From positions 186,001-250,000 of the forward strand of contig NZ_JANJGU010000004.1 in assembly GCF_024626525.1 (NCBI RefSeq): a DNA stretch of 64,000 bases, in the 5' to 3' direction. Shown here in pieces: positions 30,599-40,495 of this stretch (its first letter is position 1; every line of letters starts with the position of its first letter). Below the pieces are notes generated by a model, which did no database searches, was not told the origin of the DNA, and saw nothing but the letters and a program-made list of their open reading frames with translations. The stretch comes from Lederbergia panacisoli. GTDB taxonomy: Bacteria; Bacillota; Bacilli; Bacillales; Bacillaceae_C. The translations under genes and the position numbers were made by a program.

Positions 30599-31060
30599 TT
30601 AAAATCTGAAACTCACGACAAAGATGACTGATAAAACTAATAAAACGGAAATCAACATCATTGTAATATACATATTTATACTTGCTGGATGCGTAACGAC
30701 GCTGCCTTCTTTTTCAAGAGTGTTAAATTTTTTTACAACCCTACGTCCGAATATACTTACGGCAATAATCGTAAAAAGAACCGTCACTCCGCCAATCCGT
30801 TCCATAAACTCCAAGTAAAAGGGCTTTGGCGAATCTCCAAAGTTCATTGCAATAATCATAAAAATCCCACTGAGCAGAACGAAAAAGGCACTTGGGTGAA
30901 CGATAGAATTGACTACTTTCGTCATTTTTTTAACGATTGTTGACAGCTCTTTTGAACCAAGATGTTTTTTCATCATAAATAATATAATGGCAACAGCCAA
31001 AAGGGAACCAACCCAAACCGAAATCCCCGCAAAGTGCAAGAATAACCAATATTTAAACAT
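30599..31060 (-). CDS. CopD-like four-helix membrane protein
   Basis: 153 residues, four membrane segments. WLFLHFAGISVWVGSLL at the start and a second histidine in NSIVHPSAFFVLLSG recall the copper-resistance CopD/DUF2269-type four-helix domain, in which such histidines bind metal or heme. It converges on the HssRS-like operon, which fits a heme or copper theme in this stretch. The family assignment is from motif resemblance; function unproven. Confidence 0.65.
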   Translation of the reverse strand: MFKYWLFLHFAGISVWVGSLLAVAIILFMMKKHLGSKELSTIVKKMTKVVNSIVHPSAFFVLLSGIFMIIAMNFGDSPKPFYLEFMERIGGVTVLFTIIAVSIFGRRVVKKFNTLEKEGSVVTHPASINMYITMMLISVLLVLSVIFVVSFRF

Positions 31061-31240
31061 ACATATCTCCTCCTTATTATCAGTTTAAGAGTCTTGTATG
31101 AATTACAGATGAACAGAACGTTACAAGGGGTCAGCATGAGGGCTGTTAATGTAAAAGATTCCTGGGAGACAAGGTGATTTTTAGGAACTTTAATTATACT
31201 CTTCAACCGACCGCTTCTATTGGGATTAGCACATTATCCA

Positions 31241-31520
31241 TCCCGACTGAACGCTTAATCGCCCACTGGCTCTGGTATTCCTATGCTATTTGTCCGAATG
31301 AACGCTCAATCGCCCACTGACTCCGATTTTTCTATGCCATTTGTCCGTATGAACGCTTCAAACGGCCACTGCCTCTGATTTTCTTAAGCTGTTGGTCCGA
31401 CTGAGTGCTCAATCGGCCACTTATTTTAATTTCCCCAAACTGTTGGTCCGACTGAACGCTCAATCGGTCACTGACTCTAGTTTTCCCAAGCAGTTTGTCC
31501 GATTGAACGCTTTACAAGGA
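31241..31520. repeat. Class B hairpin array, six units of 51-52 bases
   Basis: Heads GTCCGAxTGAACGCTCAATCGG start at 31241, 31292, 31343, 31395, 31446 and 31497. Each head is a near palindrome (TCCGATTGA/TCAATCGG). Spacers share TTTTCxxxAGCxxTTG-like text. The intergenic stretch 31061-31744 holds this array and otherwise no gene I can support. Confidence 0.85.
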
Positions 31521-31744
31521 TTGAGGGGATGTTTTTTGTCTCATTGATTGGTAAAGATATCCCTTATATAAGGTCCCCTTCTATTTCCCATAAAGTAATG
31601 GGATGGGAGAGGGTTTATTGCGGAGAGTCTGAATTGATGAATTTTCAAATTAATATAAATGTTTTTTTCAAAGTGGCAAAAAAACCAGTTTAATATAGTA
31701 AACTATTAATAAATGTTTTTAATCTGCAAGGAGGGAAGAGCTAC

Positions 31745-33133
31745 ATGCTAAGTAAATCAGTAATCGAGGATGTTATATCCGCTGCACTATCAACAGGTGG
31801 GGATTTTGCTGAGGTGTTTGCTGAAGATCGTTTTTCCAATTCTTTAGTTCTTCAAAACGGTAAAATGGAAAAGAGTAATTCTGGAAGGGATGCAGGTGTA
31901 GGGATACGTGTCTTTAATGGTCTTCAAAGTGTTTATGCGTATACGACCGATTTTTCAAAAGAAGGGCTCATAAAAGCGGCTAAAAATGCAGCGCATGCCA
32001 TTCAAGCGGATGTCAGACATATTCCAGCTGCACTTGAACAGGAGACTAACGAACCCTTACATAAAATCATTCATATGCCACAAACGATTGGAAATGCTCG
32101 TAAAGTAGCAGTCATGAAAAAAGCATACGATATTACCAAAAACTATCACCCCAGTATTGCGCAAGCGACTATTAGCTTACTTGATCATGAACAAAATGTG
32201 TTAATTGCCAATTCGGAAGGAAAATTCGTGGAAGATAAACGAGTTAGAAGCCGTCTTGCTATTCAAGCAATTGCTTCTGATGGCAAGCAGATGCAACCGG
32301 GATTCTATGGACCAGGAGCTTATAAAGGTTTTGAATTTTTCGAGGAATTGGATCTCGAACATTATGCCAGCGAAGCAGCACGAATTGCTGTGACAATGCT
32401 CCATGCTGAAGAATGTCCGAGCGGAAAATTCCCTGTCATTATTGACAATGAGTTTGGCGGCGTTATTTTTCATGAAGCATGTGGACATGGTTTGGAAGCG
32501 ACTTCTGTTGCGAAAAGTAATTCTGTTTTTGCGAATCGCATCGGGGAAAAAGTGGCGCCCGAAATCGTCACTTATATTGATGATGGGACACTTCCAAATG
32601 AATGGGGATCCCTTAACATTGACGATGAAGGGGAAAAAGTTCGTAAAAATGTTCTCATCGAAAATGGCATTTTAAAAGGATATTTGATTGATAAATTTAA
32701 TGGACGCCGCATGGGAATGGAAGCGACCGGTTCTAGTCGACGTGAATCTTACCGATTTAATCCGACTTCGAGAATGACGAACACTTTTATCGCACCTGGA
32801 AAATCAACTCCTGAAGAAATTATCGCTTCTACGGAGAAAGGTCTATACGCAAAATATATGGGTGGTGGTTCGGTAAATACCGCAACCGGAGACTATAACT
32901 TTGCCATTATGGAAGCCTATCTCGTGGAAAATGGGAAAATTGGTGCACCTGTAAAGGGAGCCACTTTAATTGGGAATGGACCGAAAACACTCCAACTTGT
33001 AGATATGGTTGGTAATAATTTGGCACATGGAGCGGGGATGTGCGGATCTGTAAGTGGCAGTCTTCCGGTCAATGTTGGTCAGCCGATGATTCGTGTTAGT
33101 GAAATAACCGTTGGCGGAACGAAGGGAGAGTAA
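31745..33133 (+). CDS. tldD: Metalloprotease TldD
   Basis: 462 residues of the TldD/PmbA family. The zinc site HEACGHGLEA (HExxxH) is at about 245-254, and the N-terminal half carries the substrate-strand domain. TldD with TldE forms a heterodimeric peptidase that threads and cuts unfolded peptides, as in microcin B17 maturation and CcdA turnover in E. coli. AAGGAGGGAAG precedes the ATG. Followed after 3 bases by tldE. Confidence 0.93.
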   Translation: MLSKSVIEDVISAALSTGGDFAEVFAEDRFSNSLVLQNGKMEKSNSGRDAGVGIRVFNGLQSVYAYTTDFSKEGLIKAAKNAAHAIQADVRHIPAALEQETNEPLHKIIHMPQTIGNARKVAVMKKAYDITKNYHPSIAQATISLLDHEQNVLIANSEGKFVEDKRVRSRLAIQAIASDGKQMQPGFYGPGAYKGFEFFEELDLEHYASEAARIAVTMLHAEECPSGKFPVIIDNEFGGVIFHEACGHGLEATSVAKSNSVFANRIGEKVAPEIVTYIDDGTLPNEWGSLNIDDEGEKVRKNVLIENGILKGYLIDKFNGRRMGMEATGSSRRESYRFNPTSRMTNTFIAPGKSTPEEIIASTEKGLYAKYMGGGSVNTATGDYNFAIMEAYLVENGKIGAPVKGATLIGNGPKTLQLVDMVGNNLAHGAGMCGSVSGSLPVNVGQPMIRVSEITVGGTKGE

Positions 33134-33136
33134 ATC

Positions 33137-34480
33137 ATGAAGATTGAAAAATTCCAGGAAATGCTGTTGGCTCAGGGGCTTTCACATGATTTTGAGGACA
33201 TGGAAATTTATTATGAAAAATCAAAGCGCTTCGCTTGTGATGTGTACAAAGGTGAATTGGATCATTATGAAACAGCGGAAGATGGCGGAATATCCTTTAG
33301 AGGAATATATAATGGAAAAATGGGTTACGCCTATACGGAAAAATTTGATCTTGAATCCATTTCATTTTTACTAGAAAGAGCAAAAGCGAATGCAAAGGTA
33401 ATTGAAGAGGAAGAGCAGGATGATATTTTTTCCGGAAGCGATGAGTATGAAGAAAAGGATTTTTATTCGGAAAGCCTAGATGCTGTACCGATCCCTGATA
33501 AAATTGAATTATTAAAGGAAATAGAGCGTAAAGTTTCAGATTATGACCCACGTATCGCGTCTCTTAATTATTGCAAACTGATTGAGCAATCAAAAGAGAG
33601 GCTGCTTGCCAATAGTAAAGGCTTAGTGCTTCACGATCGTATGAACTACCTTGGTGTCGTGTTGTCTGTCGTCGTTAAGCAAGGTGATGAAACGAAAAGT
33701 GGATTTACGGTAAAAGTTACGAAAGATTTCTCCGAATTGAATGTGGATGATATTGTGAAAGAAGCTGCGGAAGAGGCCCTTTCGTATTTAGGTGAACAAT
33801 CGATTCCAAGTAAACGATACCCGATCATCCTGCGCAAAGATGCAGCGGCAGACCTTCTCGATACCTTTACTTCTGTATTTTCCGCGGAAGTTGCTCAAAA
33901 AGGCCGTTCGCTATTAAAAGATAAAGTAGGAGAGAAAATTGCAGCTGAAAACGTGAAAATAGTGGATGACCCTTTTTATGAGGAAGGTTTTTCAAGCCGA
34001 AACTTTGATGGAGAAGGCGTAGCCTCCAAATTATGCAACGTGGTCGAAAACGGTACTTTGAACACGCTGCTCCACAATCAGAAAACAGCAAAAAAAGCTG
34101 GTGTGGAATCAACAGGTCATGCTTATAAACCTTCATATAAAGGGACACTTGTTATTGCACCTTCTAACTTTTATATCATACCGAGTGAAAAGACGTATGA
34201 TGAATTAATCGCGTCCCAAAACGAAGCGGTTATTGTGACAAAACTGTCCGGCTTGCATTCTGGTGCTGACACAGTATCAGGCGATTTCTCGGTTGCTGCA
34301 AATGGTTTTTACGTGAAGGACGGAAAAGTTGAAACACCTGTCAAGCAAATGACGATTGCTGGAAACTTTTTCAAGTTGCTTAAGGACATCCAAGAAATTG
34401 GCTCAGATTTATATGTATCATCAAGTGGGATTGGTTCTCCTTCTTTGCTGTTGAAGGAATTGTCGGTAACAGTGGACTAA
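33137..34480 (+). CDS. pmbA: TldE/PmbA, non-catalytic partner of TldD
   Basis: 447 residues, same fold as TldD but without the HExxxH zinc motif, as expected for the TldE (PmbA) subunit that completes the heterodimer. GDFSVAANGFYVKDGK and ASSSGIGSPSL-type C-terminal segments match the family. Co-transcribed with tldD (3-base gap). No peptide-precursor or modification gene is nearby, so a housekeeping role in peptide turnover is likely. Confidence 0.9.
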   Translation: MKIEKFQEMLLAQGLSHDFEDMEIYYEKSKRFACDVYKGELDHYETAEDGGISFRGIYNGKMGYAYTEKFDLESISFLLERAKANAKVIEEEEQDDIFSGSDEYEEKDFYSESLDAVPIPDKIELLKEIERKVSDYDPRIASLNYCKLIEQSKERLLANSKGLVLHDRMNYLGVVLSVVVKQGDETKSGFTVKVTKDFSELNVDDIVKEAAEEALSYLGEQSIPSKRYPIILRKDAAADLLDTFTSVFSAEVAQKGRSLLKDKVGEKIAAENVKIVDDPFYEEGFSSRNFDGEGVASKLCNVVENGTLNTLLHNQKTAKKAGVESTGHAYKPSYKGTLVIAPSNFYIIPSEKTYDELIASQNEAVIVTKLSGLHSGADTVSGDFSVAANGFYVKDGKVETPVKQMTIAGNFFKLLKDIQEIGSDLYVSSSGIGSPSLLLKELSVTVD

Positions 34481-34501
34481 TATGGAACAAAAATAATATG
34501 A

Positions 34502-34542
34502 AAAGCGAGTTGCCATTTGTATAGGCAGCTCGCTTGTTTTTT
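34502..34542 (+). terminator. Terminator of tldD-pmbA
   Basis: AAGCGAGTTGCC pairs with GGCAGCTCGCTT, followed by GTTTTTT. Confidence 0.85.
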
Positions 34543-34664
34543 ACTTCCTAGGTTAAGTATAACACATAATAAAATAAATTTTCAGACTGTTTTTCCATAA
34601 TTTTCACCTTTAAAATAAGAGCACATGTTAAAAAATGGATGGATAGACCACTGAGGAGGATTTT

Positions 34665-36020
34665 ATGGAAAGTAAAAAGGCTCAAACATTAACATTATTT
34701 GCCCTTGCTTGGCCGATTTTGATCGAAATCCTGATGTTAAGATTAATGGGAATCGCCGATACCTTTATGCTCAGTCATTATTCTGATAATGCTGTTGCCG
34801 CCGTTGGCTTTTCCGATCAAATTCTCGCAATGACAGTTATGCTTTGTAGTATGGTGACAATCGGTACGACAATTTTAGTCTCACGATATGTAGGGGCGAA
34901 AGATGAACAAAGTGCTTCAGAAATCACTAGAGTCTCAATTTCTTTAAACTTCCTGTTTGGTTTATTTATTGGTCTGATTTTAATCATTTTTGCTTCAGAT
35001 CTATTACGGCTGATGGGGCTCCCCTCTGAATTAATGAAAGATGCGACAATTTATATGGTCATCATTGGAGGCTTTACATTCGTCCAATCATTGATGTTAA
35101 CGGCATCAGCAGTTATTAAAGGGCATGGATTAACAAAACAAGTCATGTACGTTATGACAGGAGCCAATATCCTCAATATTATTGGAAACTATTTATTTAT
35201 TTTCGGTCCTTTCGGCATTCCTGTTCTTGGTGTTAAAGGGGTGGCAATTGCAACCGTTGCAAGTCGTTTTATCGGAACGATCGTCTTATTTGTCATTTTA
35301 AAAAAGCAGATTGGAGAATCCATCCCACTATCCAAGCTATTCCGTTTTCCAAAACTTCACGTGAAAAATCTATTGAAAATTGGAGTTCCTTCATCGGTCG
35401 ACTCCATCGCGTGGAACTTACAGATGGTCGTGGTTACTATTTTTATAGCCATGATTGGAACGACTGCCTTAACGACAAATGTATATACTACTAATTTAAG
35501 AGCCTTTATTACGATGTTTTCAGGAGCGCTTGGTCAAGGTACGTTAATTCTTATTTCCCGTAAAATTGGACAGAAAAAAATGGATGAAGCTTACGGGCAA
35601 AGCATGCACATATTTAAAATAGCAGCTTTTGTAGCATTTTGTGTAGCAGGGTTATTTTTTATTTTTTCAAAGCCTCTACTTAAAATCTTTACCAATAGCC
35701 CTGATATTATTATGCTTGGCTCTTCTATCATTTTATTAACATTATTGCTTGAACCAGGACGCGCCTTTAATCTTATTTTTAATAATTCTCTAAAAGCTGC
35801 CGGTGATGTAAACTTTCCCGTTGTAGTTGCAATCTTAGGAATGTGGTTAATTAGTGTCCCGACTGCCTATATACTAGGCATTCATTTTGGATTGGGCTTA
35901 ATTGGTGTTTGGATAGGCTTCGTTGTAGATGAATGGGTAAGGGGAATTATCTTAAGAAGGCGTTGGAAATCAAGAGTATGGGAAGATAAATCGAAGGCGT
36001 TGGAAGCAGCGAAATCTTGA
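34665..36020 (+). CDS. MATE family efflux transporter
   Basis: 451 residues, twelve predicted membrane segments in two six-helix halves. LAWPILIEILMLRLMGIADTFMLSHYSD-type N-terminus (split: LAWPILIEILML, GIADTFMLSHYS) and AVAAVGFSDQ are MATE hallmarks. It is a sodium- or proton-driven multidrug or metabolite exporter of the NorM/DinF branch. AGGAGGATTTT precedes the ATG. Single gene; substrate unknown. Confidence 0.9.
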   Translation: MESKKAQTLTLFALAWPILIEILMLRLMGIADTFMLSHYSDNAVAAVGFSDQILAMTVMLCSMVTIGTTILVSRYVGAKDEQSASEITRVSISLNFLFGLFIGLILIIFASDLLRLMGLPSELMKDATIYMVIIGGFTFVQSLMLTASAVIKGHGLTKQVMYVMTGANILNIIGNYLFIFGPFGIPVLGVKGVAIATVASRFIGTIVLFVILKKQIGESIPLSKLFRFPKLHVKNLLKIGVPSSVDSIAWNLQMVVVTIFIAMIGTTALTTNVYTTNLRAFITMFSGALGQGTLILISRKIGQKKMDEAYGQSMHIFKIAAFVAFCVAGLFFIFSKPLLKIFTNSPDIIMLGSSIILLTLLLEPGRAFNLIFNNSLKAAGDVNFPVVVAILGMWLISVPTAYILGIHFGLGLIGVWIGFVVDEWVRGIILRRRWKSRVWEDKSKALEAAKS

Positions 36021-36032
36021 TGTATGTATAGT

Positions 36033-36060
36033 GCAGGCGGCGGATAACACCGCCTGCTTT
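36033..36060. terminator. Hairpin between converging genes
   Basis: GCAGGCGG pairs with CCGCCTGC. The T-run is short (CTTTG), so it is a weak terminator at best. Confidence 0.45.
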
Positions 36061-36065
36061 GTAGA

Positions 36066-37499
36066 TTAATAGGTAGTAAAATACAGCCACTTTTGAATGA
36101 TATATACTACTCTCTGCATCGTCGTAAGCGAATTTTGATATTTTTCAAAATCAAGGGTGAACTCTCCATCCCGATTGTTCCATTGACGATCAAAATAGTC
36201 ATCCAAATCTTTAGCAAGAAGGGAGTTCACTTTCGCTTCAACCTTAACATTCGTTTCCAAATTGAAATTATCCATATTTCGCTGGGTAAAGTTTGTGGAG
36301 CCGCCAATAATCGTGATTTTGTCTTTTTTCTTAATATAAAGCAGCTTAGGATGATATTGCTCTTCTCCTGTGTTATACCAGCGAATGTGAATATTCCCAT
36401 CTGACTTTTCATGTAATTCCTGGGCTACCGGTCGATTCGGCAGCCCTGATTTTTTAGATCCAAACGCATTTTCATTTGGATCTAAAATCAAATTTATATT
36501 TACTCCACGAGTACTTGCTGACAGCAATTCCTCAATCACTTCTCGTTCCGCCAAATAAAACATCGCCATCCAAATTTGGTCGCCTTTTTCGGCTTTTTCC
36601 AGTGAATCAATCACTTTATTTGCTACTTTTCCTTCCGTTACAAGCTGTACGGCAACATCCCCGGATTCATTTTTTGCCTTGTACGTGGGCAATACATATC
36701 CTTCAGCTAAATTGGCTGCCGCTTGCTCTGACTTTAATACATCCTCAATAATGGAACCTTCCACTTCGAATCCAATATTTGAGTGATACGCACTCGCATC
36801 ATGGGGATTTCCTGATAAAATAAAAGCCTTTTTATCTGTGGCAACTGTTTTTCGATGATTCGCTTTAACGTTAAGTAATTTGAGATAGGAGCGGAGTGTC
36901 ATATCTGGGGCTTCGTCCGCCATCATATTGGGGAGTGTTCCTTTTCCTTCTTGACCAAACCACTGAAAAAACATCCGCCATATTGCGGAATAAAGAGGAT
37001 TGGAGTCTCTGAGTGAATCAACATCTGTCAACAATACCTTTATTCCATGGCCCTTCAGCTTTTCGAATTGCCAATTTTTATGAGAGCCGTACGAAGTATT
37101 AATTTCATCAGTAATTAATATTATTTCAATATTGGGATTGCGTTTCTTTTTTTCGATAAGGACATCAATTAATGAAGTGCTTAAGGGAGGAAAATCTAAC
37201 CCCTGATTGTAGTAATCGTTGAATAAGAAAAAGTCCATTATCACAAACTTCTCAGCATCATCAATTGCTTGAAAAATAGTGTCAAAAATCTCTTGCTCAT
37301 GCACTGTTTCTTTGTCTTTTTTGTATGTTAAATCATATAAAAACTGCACTTGATCTTCTTGTATATGATGAACGTCCCCCTCATAAGACACACCTTTCGG
37401 CAATGGCTTATTTTCTTGATAATAGATGGTGCCTATATAAAAACATAAGAACAATAGAAGACATGCTATAAAAATTCTTTTTTTATGCTTTTTTGACAT
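36066..37499 (-). CDS. Phospholipase-D-like membrane-anchored protein
   Basis: 477 residues: an N-terminal membrane anchor (about 8-25), then two PLD domains facing outward. The first HKD motif is intact (HRKTVATD, H215 to D222). The second reads HPKLLYIK followed by GGSTN, with K390 where the motif has D, so one half is atypical. The family includes cardiolipin synthases, phosphatidyltransferases and nucleases. ATG 37499 follows GAGGGGAAG; the longer frame to 37586 lacks support. Overlapping nothing, converging on the MATE gene. Confidence 0.82.
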   Translation of the reverse strand: MSKKHKKRIFIACLLLFLCFYIGTIYYQENKPLPKGVSYEGDVHHIQEDQVQFLYDLTYKKDKETVHEQEIFDTIFQAIDDAEKFVIMDFFLFNDYYNQGLDFPPLSTSLIDVLIEKKKRNPNIEIILITDEINTSYGSHKNWQFEKLKGHGIKVLLTDVDSLRDSNPLYSAIWRMFFQWFGQEGKGTLPNMMADEAPDMTLRSYLKLLNVKANHRKTVATDKKAFILSGNPHDASAYHSNIGFEVEGSIIEDVLKSEQAAANLAEGYVLPTYKAKNESGDVAVQLVTEGKVANKVIDSLEKAEKGDQIWMAMFYLAEREVIEELLSASTRGVNINLILDPNENAFGSKKSGLPNRPVAQELHEKSDGNIHIRWYNTGEEQYHPKLLYIKKKDKITIIGGSTNFTQRNMDNFNLETNVKVEAKVNSLLAKDLDDYFDRQWNNRDGEFTLDFEKYQNSLTTMQRVVYIIQKWLYFTTY

Positions 37500-37667
37500 T
37501 TGGCTTCCCCTCTCTATTATCCGTGTTATTCCCGAATAATCGTTTTGAAAAACAAAGGAAGAACATAAGCTGAGAGTTGGAAACAACAGAGTGTTGAGAC
37601 ATACTAAAGATATGCAGCTGAATAAAAGATGATAATTTTTATATATAGGTTTAAGTGAGGGATGATC

Positions 37668-38369
37668 ATGATGAACAAACCGCGAATTTTAATTGTGGAA
37701 GATGAAGAAAAAATAGCCAGATTACTTGAAATTGAGCTTACTTCCGAAGGCTATGAAACAGAGAAGGTGTATGACGGAATGGAAGGATTTGCGATATTTC
37801 AAAAAGAAAAGTGGGATTTAATTCTGCTTGATGTAATGTTGCCGGGATTGAGTGGCATTGAACTGCTGCGCCGCATCCGGTCTACTGAATTGAATATACC
37901 TGTTATTTTATTGACTGCGAAAGATTCGGTAGAAGACAAAGTGGCGGGACTTGATCTTGGAGCCAATGATTATATTACGAAGCCGTTTCAGATAGAGGAG
38001 TTGCTGGCAAGAATTAGGGCGGCGTTAAGATTGAATTTACAGCAAGCACCTTCGGTTAAAGATTTCAATTGGCTTGAATTTTCGGATTTAAAATTAAGTG
38101 AAGATACGAGAGAAGTTTACAGAGGGGAAGATCTAATTGAACTGACCCCGCGTGAGTTTGATCTTCTGGCCTTTTTGTTGAAAAACGCGCGCCATGTTTT
38201 GAATAGGGAGCAATTATTAAATGGTGTATGGGGTTATGATTATTTTGGGGATACGAACGTAGTGGATGTGTATATCCGTTATTTGCGAAATAAATTAGAT
38301 AAACCGTATGATCGTGCTCTTATTCATACAGTTAGAGGGATCGGCTACGTGCTGAAGGATGAACAATGA
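37668..38369 (+). CDS. OmpR-family response regulator (YkoG-like)
   Basis: About 233 residues: receiver (phospho-acceptor D in LLDVMLPGLSG, about 53) and winged-helix DNA-binding domain (VVDVYIRYLRNKLD). Three ATGs are clustered; GTGAGGG favours 37668 or 37671. It overlaps its kinase by 4 bases and is followed by two PepSY proteins, the same gene set as B. subtilis ykoG/ykoH with ykoI/ykoJ. It probably activates the PepSY genes through TTCTCAT repeats. Confidence 0.85.
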   Translation: MMNKPRILIVEDEEKIARLLEIELTSEGYETEKVYDGMEGFAIFQKEKWDLILLDVMLPGLSGIELLRRIRSTELNIPVILLTAKDSVEDKVAGLDLGANDYITKPFQIEELLARIRAALRLNLQQAPSVKDFNWLEFSDLKLSEDTREVYRGEDLIELTPREFDLLAFLLKNARHVLNREQLLNGVWGYDYFGDTNVVDVYIRYLRNKLDKPYDRALIHTVRGIGYVLKDEQ

Positions 38370-39724
38370 AACTTCATACTAAAATAAATCTCTATACTTC
38401 AGTTATGTTTATTCTTTTACTTGTATTGGTCAATAGCGCCATCTATTTCTCTTTTAATCGTTTGATGCTTAATCACGAATTGGAACGAACCGGAGCTGAA
38501 GCGTTAAAAACTGTAGAGGGTATGAACAAGGCAAATACCGAGATTAACATAAGGGATTTGCTTAAAGCGTATGTGCCTGTTAATGGGATGGTTAAAATTG
38601 TAGAAACGAATGGGAAATCAGACATAACCATTACAGACCCTAATCAAAAGCACTTAATTGAAAGGCCTACTTCCTATTACGGGAAGGAAATAAAAAAGAT
38701 CATTCAATACAAAAAACTTCCTCATACTTTCATATCGATTCCTATTATTACGAGGGATGGAAGAATTGCTAATTTGCAAATGACTGAAAGCTTGGAAGGA
38801 ACTGCCCATATCTTAAGCATACTAAGAATTGTGTTAATTACGATTACAATGATTGCGACTATACCTGTTTTACTTTCTTCACGGATTTTGAGTAATTTTA
38901 TTTCTAGACCGATTTTAACGATGATCCAAACAATGGCTGAAATTAGGAAGAGTGGTAAATATAATCGGATATCATTGCCAAAGAAATCCAATGATGAATT
39001 ATCAATAATGGGAGAGACTTTTAATGCGATGATTGACCAACTGGAAATAAATTATGAACGCCAGGAACAATTTGTAATGAGTGCTTCCCATGAATTAAAA
39101 ACACCTCTTACCATCATTGAATCCTATGCTAGTTTATTAAAAAGACGGGGATTACAGCAACCAGATCTTTTTTATGAATCAGTGGAGGCAATCCATTCCG
39201 AGGCTATACGAATGCGAGAATTGACACAACAATTATTATTACTCGCTAAACACGAGGAAAAGTGGAATATTGTGGCGCAAATGGTCAACTTAGAAGAAGT
39301 GGCTGCCGACACCATCCAATCTTTCGGCACTGCTTTCGGAAGAGAAATCGTGCTGAAAGTAAGGGCGCGCATTACTGTGTACACAGACAAGGAGAGATTA
39401 AAACAAATAATTTATATATTAATGGAAAATGCCTGCAAATATAGCGAGGCTCCCATTACAATTCAGATCGATAGAGAAGGTGATAAAGGATTAATCGAAA
39501 TTCTCGATCGTGGAATAGGTATTCCTTCTTCTGATATATCAAAAGTGTTTGATCGCTTTTATCGAGTGGATACAGCAAGGACGAGGAAAACAGGGGGATT
39601 TGGCCTCGGCCTGTCGCTTGCTAAGGAAATTGCCGATGCGATAAACGTTCAAATCAAATTGCTAAGTGAGGAGGGAAAGGGGACAACGGCACAAATACAT
39701 CTTCATCTAGCCGATTCTAATTAA
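38366..39724 (+). CDS. Sensor histidine kinase (YkoH-like)
   Basis: 452 residues: membrane segments at about 9-31 and 152-175, an outer sensor domain of about 120 residues, HAMP at about 175-230, phospho-histidine in SASHELKTPLT (about 242), then N (ENACKYSE), G1 (DRGIGIP) and G2 (GFGLGLSLA) boxes. Pairs with the upstream regulator. Signal unknown; PepSY partners suggest an envelope or protease-inhibitor stress link. Confidence 0.85.
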   Translation: MKLHTKINLYTSVMFILLLVLVNSAIYFSFNRLMLNHELERTGAEALKTVEGMNKANTEINIRDLLKAYVPVNGMVKIVETNGKSDITITDPNQKHLIERPTSYYGKEIKKIIQYKKLPHTFISIPIITRDGRIANLQMTESLEGTAHILSILRIVLITITMIATIPVLLSSRILSNFISRPILTMIQTMAEIRKSGKYNRISLPKKSNDELSIMGETFNAMIDQLEINYERQEQFVMSASHELKTPLTIIESYASLLKRRGLQQPDLFYESVEAIHSEAIRMRELTQQLLLLAKHEEKWNIVAQMVNLEEVAADTIQSFGTAFGREIVLKVRARITVYTDKERLKQIIYILMENACKYSEAPITIQIDREGDKGLIEILDRGIGIPSSDISKVFDRFYRVDTARTRKTGGFGLGLSLAKEIADAINVQIKLLSEEGKGTTAQIHLHLADSN

Positions 39725-39762
39725 ATTCTCATTTTCATCTGGTATGGTGCAGTTAATATGAT
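39725..39762 (+). promoter_or_regulatory. Promoter of the first PepSY gene
   Basis: TTCTCAT (39726-39732) lies 24 bases before TATGAT (39757-39762), the same spacing as at 40516-40552. No good -35 box, as expected for an activator-dependent promoter. Confidence 0.6.
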
Positions 39763-39780
39763 TATTTTGGGGTGAAATGT

Positions 39781-40476
39781 ATGGAGAAATTAAATATGAA
39801 AAGGTTTGGAATGGGTGCTGCTCTGTTTATCTTAGTTGTCATTATTGCATGGCAATTTCTTGTTGTAACATCTTCTGGAGAAGCAATATCAGAAGCAGAG
39901 GCAAAAAAAATTGCAACAGATAGATTCAATGGGAAAATTGTACACTTTGAGCTAAAAGATGACATTTATGATATGACTATTCAATTAACAATGGGAAAAT
40001 ATTATATAAAAATTGACCGTTTTTCCGGTGATGTGCTCGATATTAGTAGGGGTGAAGAGGAAAAGGTCCAAAGGTTATCGACCGATGAGATAAAAAGGAT
40101 TATCCAGAAGGAGCAAGACGGCAAAATTGAAGATTTAAAAATGAGAATAAAAAATCAAGTAGCTTATTATGATGCGGTTGTAGAAAATAGCGAGAATAAG
40201 GTGTTTATCACTTTAAATGCTGCATCAGGTGAAATCGTAAATAAAAAAGAAGAAAAAAAGACACCGGTTAAAGAAGAAACAACAAAGAATTTAACGAAAG
40301 AGGAAGCGGTAAAGATTGCGCTTAAGACAGTCCAAGGCAAGGTAGACGATGTAGATCTAGAGGAATTGAATGGACAGCTTTATTACTTTGTGGAAATAGA
40401 AACGGATGATAAGGAAGCCGATATTCAGATAAATGCCATAACCGGGGAAGTAAAAAGTATTGAATGGGATGATTAA
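39781..40476 (+). CDS. PepSY-domain protein, membrane-anchored
   Basis: 231 residues: N-terminal membrane anchor (about 8-26) and two to three PepSY repeats outside (ISEAEAKKIATDRFNGKIV, LTKEEAVKIALKTVQGKVDDV). PepSY domains are known as inhibitory or chaperone-like modules of secreted proteases. ATG 39781 fits GGGGTG upstream; GTG 39772 overlaps that site. Follows the YkoGH-like pair and has its own promoter with TTCTCAT boxes. Confidence 0.82.
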   Translation: MEKLNMKRFGMGAALFILVVIIAWQFLVVTSSGEAISEAEAKKIATDRFNGKIVHFELKDDIYDMTIQLTMGKYYIKIDRFSGDVLDISRGEEEKVQRLSTDEIKRIIQKEQDGKIEDLKMRIKNQVAYYDAVVENSENKVFITLNAASGEIVNKKEEKKTPVKEETTKNLTKEEAVKIALKTVQGKVDDVDLEELNGQLYYFVEIETDDKEADIQINAITGEVKSIEWDD

Positions 40477-40495
40477 GTGAATGAAATCTTTCCAC

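Noticed and set aside
30973-31206. Minus-strand open frame upstream of the CopD-like gene
   Set aside because: It overlaps that gene in another frame, and its composition is not protein-like.
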